This document shows, one piece after another, positions 56,331-64,000 of a stretch of DNA of 64,000 nucleotides. The translations under genes and the position numbers were made by a program. Source of the stretch: Larix kaempferi (lineage: Eukaryota; Streptophyta; Pinopsida; Pinales; Pinaceae); NCBI GenBank assembly GCA_027924585.1, contig BSBM01000826.1, positions 9,331,501 to 9,395,500 on the forward strand, written 5' to 3'. Position 1 is the stretch's first letter, and each line of letters opens with the position of its first letter. Under the pieces are notes generated by a model, which saw nothing but the letters and a program-made list of their open reading frames with translations, searched no databases and was not told where the DNA came from.

Positions 56331-56977
56331 TCCACAGAAATATTGCTTGACATTATATATTTCGGAATAAATTTGTTTTATCAATTTAAGTAGAAAATAT
56401 TCTTTGTCTGTTACCTGTCAATGGAAGGCAAACATTTGAGTGGTGAGTAACATCGTTGAAGATGCATGTGTTTTGACACCAAGCCCTCTCCAGGTTCAAT
56501 ATTTTCCAAGCCCTCTTATGGTTCTTTATTTTCCAAGCTCTCACCTTGTTCATTATTGTCCAAGCTCCCGCCTGGTCCATTATTCTCCAATATGATTTGT
56601 TGGATAATATCCACGGACATTGTAGATGCCAGCTTCAATTGTGGATGATCCACATGTTGAATTTCAATACAATCATTTTGACATGGAAATTTGTAGGTAT
56701 ACATTTTATATAATTTTTTTCAAGTATTCAAGTTCACTATGCCCTTTCATAATTTAGTTAATTTAACCACGATCTTTGAAAATAAATTTTTACCTTCTTG
56801 TCCATCTTGTTCTCCAGTTTGGTAGTTCTGTATGGATTCTCTATCACATTCAATTTCATCATCGAAAACTATAATTTGATTGGACGATACCTGAGTGTGC
56901 TCTTTATTTGAAGCTGTAGTAGAATAGGATTTTGAATAAGTTATTGAACATAACCGACCGAGAAAAGTAAAATACAA

Positions 56978-57707
56978 TCAAAGAAGACATCTAAAAGTGT
57001 TAATAGAAATAACTTGTTTTATACCCAATTCATGATAGAAATTGTTCATAAACAAGTCTTGTTGTATTGTCTCCACAATATAAATAACTATTATTTCTGG
57101 AGACTTGATCAATAGACGAAGAATTCTACCTCCCGTGTACAACAAAAGAACTGTTCCTTGAGAAGAGACATGTCTGGAAACTATGTGATCCCAAAATTCT
57201 CGTGTCCTTTCTTTTGCAAAAACATGGCTTCTCAAACTATCATTGTTAATCTTTCCCAAAGGTAAATCAATCATTGGTGGGCCCTCATACTTCCAATCCA
57301 TATCAATTTGAGAAGTAGACAAAATATCCTTATCCCTTCCAATGCTCCAACACTGTATAATAGACAATCCTATAAACAAGTCCTTGGAGAATTCTCTATA
57401 ACCTCCCTTGGTTGATTCTGTGTTACATTTTTTTCTAATTTCTTTCTAAATAGTGTGAAAGCTTTAGAAATCATACAAGATTTTCCAATATCAGCTAAAA
57501 AATACAAGTACATGCCACTTCATTTGATTCTAAGTAGTACAAAAATGCAAGCATATCTTCTTCTGTCCAGGGACTATCACAATTACACATATCAACAACA
57601 ACAAATTCACAGCTGACTGCTGCACCAAAAAATGCAATGGATCTGAGTGTTGACCAAAGATGCAGGATAACAATGTTGACAAGCAAACTATGAACTATTT
57701 TTGACAT
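56978..57707 (-). pseudogene. possible amino-methyltransferase-like block of the FCP1-like gene
   Basis: First part: CEFVVVDMCNCDSPWTEEDMLAFLYYL, placed like a DPPY/W catalytic strand. After a frameshift (near 57490) and a second near 57375 comes KERTREFWDHIVSRHVSSQG, then TVLLLYTGGRILRLLI and IVIYIVET, placed like the cofactor strand (VLDLFxGxGT…) and the following acidic residue of class-beta N6/N4 amino-methyltransferases. The catalytic and Gly-rich residues are not canonical. A donor GG|GTATAA follows. This is a fold-level suggestion only. Confidence 0.3.
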
Positions 57708-58350
57708 CGTGAATGGACATACCCATCCCCTCTTTATTTATGTATAGATTCAATATTTTTTTAGCATCATTTGGTATTTTGGTACCATTATACACTTCAG
57801 ATTCTTTCTTTCTGTTTTTACTCAGAGATTTTGCTTGCTTTCTGAAGCATAAAATACTGCACAGTTGCTGGAGATGGTTTGGTGCAATTTTATAGATTTC
57901 AATGATGTTATGGTCAGTAACAATTTGTGATCGATCAGTTTGAACATCATGAACTTTGAAATAATCAATGATCGAAATCCTGGTTCACCTCTTGTCCTTG
58001 ATTCATTTGCAATATTGATATAAAGTCTCCGCGCAAACATTTTCGTCGACTGATGTGCTCATCCAAACTGATCCGTTGATTATATTGTCTGCCACATCGG
58101 TCAATTCATCTTCATCAAGATCACGCAATGGTCTAAAAAAATTAGAGCCTTGATTCTTTATTTTATTTTGAACAAAATCATCCTAAGTGATGCTCTTGGG
58201 TGAGCATGGCAAGGAACTACTTTTGTAAATCTTGAATACAAACATCCATTTGCTCCATAGTCGATCCGATGTCAAAACAAGAGTTAGCTTGTCTTTAAGG
58301 CTGTCGTTTGTTTGTACAACAAATATATCCATACATTCAGCTTGGAAAGA

Positions 58351-58449
58351 CTGCAAACATATAAAATTGAAGATAATATTTAATTTGCTAATTTCATAAC
58401 ACAGGAAGCAATCTAAAGACTTTGATTGATAAGAAGAAAAATTCTATAC
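58351..58449 (-). other. intron of the FCP1-like gene
   Basis: 99 bp: donor CAG|GTATAG, T-rich 3' end, acceptor tttgcag|. Both flanks are coding and continue as DAWQ-SFQAECMDIFVV, which supports a real spliced gene and not a processed copy. Confidence 0.6.
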
Positions 58450-59652
58450 CTGCCAAGCATCACTGGAAACGTTTCTCCTTCCTGGGCGGGATGGCGTACT
58501 ACAGGATATCCATTTCTCCCTTGCTTTTACAACTTGAGAAATGAATGGAGTGTCTACAAATTCCTTGTTTGATCAATTTTTTTGTTTGCATAATTTGGTG
58601 ATAATGTGATGAGGAACATATTTATGTAGAAGACGAGTTGTTCGTTGTTGATACCTTGAATGGACCTATTTATATTGATCATATGGAATGATTCTTTTCT
58701 ACGCAGAAATAGTATGCTTCCCATCCAATATATAAACATTTACTGATGGAAAATTAATGTCGTCTTCATTTCGAGGAAGAAATCCCAATGTGGTCTCCTT
58801 ATCAAAACGCAATAGAATAGCATATCTCAATGTTGTTGTAAATGTATGGAGAAGAGATACAACCATCTTTTGCATGACCTCCTAATCAAATTTTCGATAT
58901 TGTAACTGTGGAGGCACAACAACACATCTTGTTACGTCAATAGAACAAAATTTCTCATTGAACAAAAAGTATTTGATATGCTCTTGTTGAACTTCTTTTG
59001 AACTTTTGAACCTCTTAGTCGCTTTCCACATCATCGCTTTAGAAGGACTTGATTTGAGTTGTTTGAAGGAAGATTTGTCCACATATTTTACAATATATTG
59101 GAGAAATGCTCTTCTAAGGTAGATACGAATCTTTTCATGGCCTTCATTTATCAACTTCTTTTAAAAATTCATGTGATGCAATACAAATGAATTTTTTGCA
59201 GCCATGATTCTTTTCTTCCATACCGACAAAATTCCTCTCTTCAAAGATGGCGTGGTATTAATTCCAGAATGATTAGAAACATCATATGAGGGAAAAATAC
59301 ACCCTTTCTTCACATAGGAAAATGGATCTGGATTGGGACCACTTTTCATTAGATCTGGTCGATAAATAAAAACCATAGGATCATCATGTAGAATGAAACA
59401 TAGGTCTCTATCGACCACTACCACTTGAACTCGCAATATTTCATCAGAAACGGGATCCACAGTGGTCAATATTCCAGCTCTAGTTTGAGCTCCATCCTCA
59501 TCCAAGGAGAATAGATAGAAATCCGGGTGCAAATTATCTGGTTCATCCATCTCAACATACCATTCATTCTTGAATAAACCAAGGTCATGATCTTTTAACA
59601 ATTCAAGGAACGGGATTTCCTGGTATTTACTAAGGCTCAACAACGTAGACAT
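58450..59652 (-). pseudogene. N-terminal exon of the FCP1-like gene
   Basis: The frame opens MSTLLSLSKYQEIPFLELLK and runs, across TAA at 59161 and TAG at 58882, to about 58745, where it shifts. It ends VSSDAWQ at the donor CAG|GTATAG (58450/58449). Features are an acidic start, a LRVQVVVVDRDLCFIL strand region and a Lys-rich helical part (59150-58900). I do not recognise it. Confidence 0.55.
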
Positions 59653-59913
59653 GCTTTATCTGTAAAACAATAAATATTAAGTAGTTAATATAAGAATGCA
59701 TACAATTTTTATAATTATAAATTAGTGTTTTAATATTACATGTATACTTGCAAATTTTCATGCTAATGATCAATGGCTAAGGAATAACCCCTCATTTTCA
59801 AAATCAATTGATTGATTAAGAACAAATCTGCTAGCATTATCCATGAGAGATCGAATGCACATTTTATAGAGTCATTTGAGATAGGATCAATCATAGAAGG
59901 AGCAATCATCATA
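59653..59913. other. AT-rich spacer upstream of the FCP1-like gene
   Basis: It contains the splice acceptor of a missing first exon (minus strand, ttttacag at about 59660) and otherwise nothing I can name. Confidence 0.45.
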
Positions 59914-60199
59914 GAAGTGGCGACCGATCCTTCTTGTCGGAAGTTGGAAGTCGGGATAAATATTGTTTCTATGTTATACCTTAGCCAATGTCCCAATCCC
60001 TACTATTTACCTCGGTAGTCAAAAGTCGGGAATTGTTGGCCCAGCCTTCGTAGATTAAATATTTTTACATTTCTCTTGAAACTGAAGGTGCGGCCGACCC
60101 TTCTTTTTCCTAGTATTATTTACATAATAGTTCTAGACTGCAAGAAGGGGCAGCTGAATATTCTCTGATTGTAGAGAAGAGTCCACAGCTGATTGTGCA

Positions 60200-60560
60200 G
60201 ACTGGTACTATTACCGTTCTGAGATAATAAAAGAACAGTTCATGTGGACATTGCTCCCGCATGTGGTGAACCCTGTAAATCAGTGTGTTTATGTGTATGA
60301 CTTTATGACATGTTTTGTATTCGATTTTATGTGAGTTTATGTATTTACTTTCATATGTATGTGAATGGTAATTGCACATTGAGTAATTGGAATACAAGTA
60401 CTTTATTGTGAAGAAGAAACACATAGTTTGATGAATTCGTAGCTAACTGGTGAATATAGTAGAGATTCAGCGTAGTTCTGTATACTGCGATAGCTGTGAA
60501 GTGCGAAGTCATCTGCTATTCGATCCCATTAGTAGATGTTAAATAAAACTTTCAGCGAAT
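60200..60560 (+). repeat. possible copia LTR remnant (R-U5)
   Basis: The stretch 'gtggacattgctcccgcatg' followed by 'tggtgaaccctgtaaatc' resembles the conserved R-U5 text of many plant copia LTRs (…gtggacgtaggc…gaaccacgtaaatc). It is T/G-rich downstream. No partner LTR or clear ends. Confidence 0.35.
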
Positions 60561-60593
60561 ATGTTAACCACATCTGTGCATCACCATGGTTAT

Positions 60594-60690
60594 AGAAGCT
60601 TGATTCTTCAACAACCCATATTCGCTTCAGGGGAGACTTCAACCTATTTACAAGGTGATGTCGAAGATGCCAATCAAAGGGATTTTGTTG
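60594..60690 (+). repeat. short duplicated block (second copy at 61047-61138)
   Basis: Both copies read agaagcttgattcttcaaca / agaagctcgattctctaaca, then 'cccatattcgcttc.gg.gagactt.aac.t.tttac..gg.gatgtc'. They lie about 450 bp apart within the palindrome cluster, suggesting a larger duplicated unit. Confidence 0.65.
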
Positions 60691-61301
60691 TGTATACATT
60701 TATCTTGTGAATGAGGGGTCGCTCGACCCTTATTGTGCTCAGTATTTTTTCAGTGTTCACCATTCTTCGTATACATGAATTGGCATGCTAGCTTTTAGAG
60801 GTTGAATATTTTTACAATTCCCTCATAAATGAAGGGTAGGCCGACACTTCTTGTGCCCAGGATTCTTTTCATAATAGTTCTATACAGCAAGAAGGGTTGG
60901 TCGACCCTTCTTCTGTTCACCATTCTGGATATTGGTGAATTCACATTTCTCTACTAAACGAAGGGGCGATTGATCCTTCTTTCCAGATGTCGACAGTCGG
61001 GATAATTTTTTTTTTAAGTTGTAACTTAGCCAATGTCACTATCACCTCAGTTAGAGAAGCTCGATTCTCTAACACCCCATATTCGCTTCGGGTGAGACTT
61101 GAACTTGTTTACTGGGAGATGTCAAAAGGGCCAATGAAATATTTCTCTCATAACTTCGATCTTCCCACAATCCACATTGCAGGTTGTGGGATAGAAGAAT
61201 TGCTGGATGTTTTAATAAATTTAGGTATCTACAATCCACAATGTATTTGCGGGTTCGGAAAAGGAGATGAAATTTATTTATTTTTAAGTTTGGTTTCATA
61301 T

Positions 61302-61470
61302 TTCTGCAATCCGCATTGCAAAATGCGGAATCGAAAATCTTTGTTTTTGATTGATCAAACACTTTCCGAATTCCGCAATCCGCATTGCGGAATGCGGAAC
61401 CGAAAATCTTTGTTTTTGATTGATCAAATGATTTCCAGATTCCGCAATCCGCATGCAGGTTTCCAAAATA
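61302..61470 (+). repeat. 69-bp tandem repeat with internal dyad
   Basis: Two full units plus a partial one; the marker ccgcat falls at 61311, 61380 and 61449 (spacing exactly 69). Each unit starts with a dyad ccgcaatccgcattgcggaa-type block and ends 'aaaatctttgtttttgattgatcaaa'. It breaks the run of the palindrome cluster. Confidence 0.85.
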
Positions 61471-62118
61471 CGGAAGCAAGAAATTCATTCTCATAAAAAA
61501 TGGTATTCCCGAGATATCGGAAACGATGTATTTCCATGAAAAACAAGGCCTCCCGCAAATCATGAAAATTCATAAAAACAAGAGTTATTTAAAAGTTGTT
61601 ATTGATATCAAAGCATGCAAAGGTGATAATGAAAAACCTCAATCATAAAACCCCACTTCGAGATATTTGCACAATTCACTCATAAATGAAGGGGTGATTG
61701 ACCCTTCTTCTTCCCATTATTCATTTCATAATAGTTATAAACAGAAAAAGGGTCGGTCGATCCTTCTTGTGTTCACCATTCTGGGTACAGGTGAATTGTA
61801 ACATATAGGTGTTTACACTTCTCTACGAAATGAAGGGGCGACCGATCCTTCTTATAGCAAGTCGGGATAAATATTATTGATATGTTATAACCTAGCCAAT
61901 GTACCGATCCCTACTATTTATTGTGGAAGTCGAAGTCTGGAATTGTCATCCCAGCCTTCGTAGGTTGAATATTTTTACAATTCACTCATAAATGAAGGGT
62001 CGCCCAACCTGTCTTGTTCCAAGTATTATGTTCAAAGTAGTTTTAAAATGCAAGAAGGGTTGGTCGATCCTTCTTGTGTTCACCATTCTAGATACAGGTG
62101 AATGGTTGTGTGAAGAAC

Positions 62119-62152
62119 CTGCAACAATTAATTAATGATAATTGTTCGCAGG
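62119..62152. repeat. imperfect inverted repeat at the boundary of the next element
   Basis: cctgcaacaatta (62119-62131) pairs with taattgttcgcagg (62139-62152), with one bulged base. The right arm contains the putative LTR start TGTTCGCAGG. Confidence 0.55.
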
Positions 62153-62984
62153 AGGTTTGATGAGTCAGCATCGCAACATCGCGGATGTTGCATATGGCCA
62201 AAGATACCACGGAAGGAAAAAAGCAGCAAGCAAGGTGACAAGTATTTTTGTAGGTTTTGGGTTATTTGGACTGCGTCATGTATATTTTGGGTCATTTAGA
62301 CCACACTATGTGGGGGTTTTTTGGGTCATTTGACTGCATTATGTGGCATTTTGGGTTAGTTTTTGTAGAAGTTTGTTAAGAAACAGTTAGGCGGTCGCCT
62401 AAGTGTGCCACAAATGTAAAGGTGCAAGCCCATAAGTGGATGTAGGTTTGTAAGTGTTGAGATATCCTTGGATAAATGAGCTTAGAGAATAGATATCCGA
62501 GAGATAACTAAGTTGAATATCTTGTTGTATCAGGGTTTTTGCGGACATAAATATGATGTGACAGAGTTTTTGAGCAGAATCCATGTGTCTTTTCTGGTAA
62601 ATGCATTTGGCGATATGAATTTATGAATGATGCGATGTTTCCTTGGTGAAGTTAATGCTTTACTGTTATATCTGTTGCAATAATGGTTCTTTCAATGATA
62701 AGATCTGTATAATGATATTGTGATTATGATTAATGCCTCAGTTGAATGCTTAGATCTATTTCTGAATGTTGCAATAAGTTGATCATTTGATGCACAACAT
62801 CCTCCTTCATTCGGAGGAAACATGGTTTTGTCAACTCTCCCTTGAACATCTGTGGTAACACCTTATCTGCTCCGCAGGTGTTGCTAGATAGGGTTAAACC
62901 TGTCTCGGCCGGTGCTCAGGGACATCGCAGTGGCTTGGGTGTCGACAACGTGTGGAACCCCTATCGACTGGGTTTGTTTCAACA
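62143..62984 (+). repeat. probable 5' LTR of element E
   Basis: About 842 bp. The end CAACA next to a TGG site is convincing; the start TG at 62143 is inferred from the end of the palindrome cluster. Near its start, 'ttttgggtcatttg' is repeated three times (62255-62340). Confidence 0.5.
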
Positions 62985-62986
62985 AA

Positions 62987-63006
62987 TGGTTCCTTTGCCG
63001 GGACCG
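62987..63006 (+). other. primer-binding site of element E
   Basis: TGGTTCCTTTGCCGGGACCG, 2 bases after the LTR end. It shares GCCGGGAC with the Athila-type site of element B. Confidence 0.55.
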
Positions 63007-63042
63007 TAGTGCGAAGTGAAAGGGGGATATGTTGTGGCATTA

Positions 63043-63571
63043 GACAAGACCGGAGATCCAAGATTGGTTCGACCTGAAATTGCGAGAGTTCGCTCAAAAA
63101 GAAAATAAGAACCCGGGGTTGTCGACAGATTGGTGGTTGGCGAAGTACATTCACAACGGTCCACACAAATATTTTTTTTGCGAGTTCCTAATCATCCTGT
63201 ATGAATGGTTAGAAAAATTGACCTTCCAGAAGAGGAACTTCCAATGTGGTGAACCGACAGCCTGGACACCAGAACTGATCCATGAGCTGCAAGAAGTCGA
63301 CAAAAAAGCATCGTGGGTTATTTAGGTTTGGGTCGACAGCATACTGGAAGGTTACATCACTGAATTTGCGGTTGATAGAATAAAGTCTTATAGTGAGGCA
63401 GAAAGGGAGTTCTTCAACGGGACAAGAGGTAGGTTTCTATTGTCGCTACAGTTGTCCATTAAAATGCTCATTTGCGAGAAGGGCATACTGAAGATGCACC
63501 TAGATCAGTAAGAAACCTAGTGGGCAGAGGCCATGGATACCAAGACGACAGGGGGGCGGTACATGGAATGA
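63043..63571 (+). pseudogene. extra open frame upstream of gag in element E
   Basis: From about 63043 (RPEIQDWFDLKLREFAQK…) the frame runs to 63322 (TAG), through to 63509 (TAA) and ends near 63571. Visible stretches are GLSTDWWLAKYIHNGPHKYFF, FLIILYEWLEKL and FAVDRIKSYSEAEREFF. Not recognised. An extra frame before gag is known in some plant Tat-type elements (Ogre); whether this one is related cannot be told by eye. The ATG is unclear. Confidence 0.45.
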
Positions 63572-63932
63572 TAAGGGGTAGATCGGTGCGGGTCATGAAG
63601 AGACTGTGAAGGAAGCCGAGGAAGAGAGTGGTCTTACAAGGGGAGGAGCAAGGTTTCGATAGGAAAACTGGTAGAGGACAGGAGAAGGTCCTGCTGCGAT
63701 TGAAATGAAAGGCCGCGAAGGAACACCACACAAGACGAAGTGACCACACAATGCCGACAAGGACGACCAGGCTATGCCCAGGATAGAGGCCGGACCAAAC
63801 CCCAGTAGCAACGTACCCACACCTTCGCTCACTATCTCTCAGCTAGTAAGAAATACAACTTTAACACCACCGAGTTCATTAATTCAACATAATTTAATTG
63901 CTAGTAGCTCAGCGACTGTAGGAAGGAATCCC
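63572..63932 (+). other. leader between upstream frame and gag in element E
   Basis: Purine-rich (63540-63720), with no supported gene; minus-strand open frames here lack any family resemblance. Confidence 0.4.
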
Positions 63933-64000
63933 AGGATGGTGGGCGAAGATGCAAAGTTACCACTGTTCCATGGAAATGGGACAGATAATCCTGAGCAATA
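63933..64000 (+). pseudogene. gag: start of gag of element E (cut by window end)
   Basis: From ATG 63937 it reads MVGEDAKLPLFHGNGTDNPEQ, the conserved opening of a gypsy-type gag domain (xPxFxGxxxxDPEQ). Only about 20 codons are inside the window, so it could be intact. Marked pseudogene only because nothing more can be judged. Confidence 0.55.

Larger units (their letters stand above)
54271..59652 (-). pseudogene. decayed multi-exon gene with tandem FCP1/NIF-like domains
   Basis: Minus strand, from ATG 59652 (behind a ttttacag acceptor, so an earlier exon probably exists) to about 54271. Pieces in order: an unrecognised N-terminal region (59652-58450), an unrecognised second exon block (58350-57720), a possible methyltransferase-like block (57707-56978), a Gln/Glu-rich linker with EGLEN-type repeats (56977-56430), then three FCP1/NIF-like domains. 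Stops and shifts occur throughout, so it is a pseudogene or a poor copy. It is the only non-retrotransposon gene in the window and lies between a dispersed repeat and the palindrome cluster. The 3' end is cut at the repeat boundary. Host gene relic or transposon cargo: undecided. Confidence 0.6.
59914..62076 (+). repeat. palindrome cluster, right (twelve short dyads)
   Basis: Dyads start at about 59914, 60084, 60141, 60713, 60831, 60888, 60959, 61688, 61744, 61832, 61994 and 62051. Three contexts alternate: type 1 (…ctacgaaatgaaggggcg…), type 2 (…cctcataaatgaaggg…) and type 3 (…gcaagaagggtcgg…cttgtgttcaccattct). Types 2 and 3 are usually about 55 bp apart. Linkers share 'gtcgggataaatatt', 'ccagccttcgtaggttgaatattt' and 'tagccaatgt'. 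No gene. Confidence 0.85.
62143..64000 (+). mobile_element. element E: 5' end of an LTR retrotransposon, cut by window end
   Basis: A probable LTR (62143-62984, TGTTCGCA…TTTCAACA) is followed by a primer-binding-like site (62987-63006), an upstream open frame and the first codons of gag. Without the 3' LTR the boundaries are provisional. The gag start suggests gypsy. Confidence 0.6.

Noticed and set aside
60594-60690. tRNA-derived SINE suggested by 'ggtgagacttgaacttg'-type text
   Set aside because: No A-box and B-box pair at tRNA spacing and no tail; treated as a plain duplicated block.
61069-61563. Overlapping frames on both strands with 'NPHCGMRNRKSLFLIDQ' repeats
   Set aside because: Produced by the 69-bp tandem repeat; no independent support.
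59914-62076. Helitron ends or transposon inverted termini at the palindrome clusters
   Set aside because: I found no TC…CTRR pair and no matching inverted termini with a target duplication; symmetry is local to each dyad.

Overview
The window is intergenic DNA from a large, repeat-rich plant nuclear genome. Almost everything recognisable belongs to LTR retrotransposons: Ty3/gypsy elements with Tat/Athila-like pol or primer-binding sites, a chromovirus tail and Ty1/copia fragments. They are nested inside one another and carry many premature stops, mostly CAG/CAA/CGA changed to TAG/TAA/TGA, as expected from C-to-T decay in methylated DNA. No rRNA, tRNA, CRISPR or prokaryotic feature was seen. 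A gymnosperm such as a conifer fits the deep nesting and low gene density, but the sequence alone does not prove it.

Layout. 1-1293 and 19837-21227 are a minus-strand LTR-like, copia-type region split by element A. Element A (1294-19836) is a gypsy element with 5.7-kb LTRs. Each LTR carries, in U3, a decayed 1,040-codon reading frame with its own upstream TATA box and apparent 5' UTR intron. Its internal part encodes gag, protease, an extra RNase H, RT, RNase H and integrase. 21222-22152 holds a 20-22 bp tandem array, a dispersed repeat and a cluster of short palindromes. A copia integrase gene (22190-22340 and 45010-45627) was split by element D (22341-45009), which looks like a solo giant LTR of a second family with a related U3 reading frame. 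Inside D sit element C (26146-41541, a full-length 15.4-kb gypsy element with an RNase H after integrase and a spliced antisense extra gene) and a truncated chromovirus (about 42279-44604).

Element B (46344-54206) has 1.46-kb LTRs and a gag frame but no recognisable pol. 54271-59652 (minus) is the only non-transposon gene seen: a decayed multi-exon gene with three tandem FCP1/NIF-like phosphatase-fold domains and a possible amino-methyltransferase-like region. 59914-62076 is a second cluster of the palindromes. 62143-64000 is the 5' end of another LTR element that runs off the window.

The most interesting signal is the LTR-borne gene. In element A every stop and frameshift I could compare is private to one LTR, so the frame was open in the parent LTR when the element inserted. 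A homologous frame in an independent LTR (element D) suggests a long-maintained accessory protein encoded in U3.
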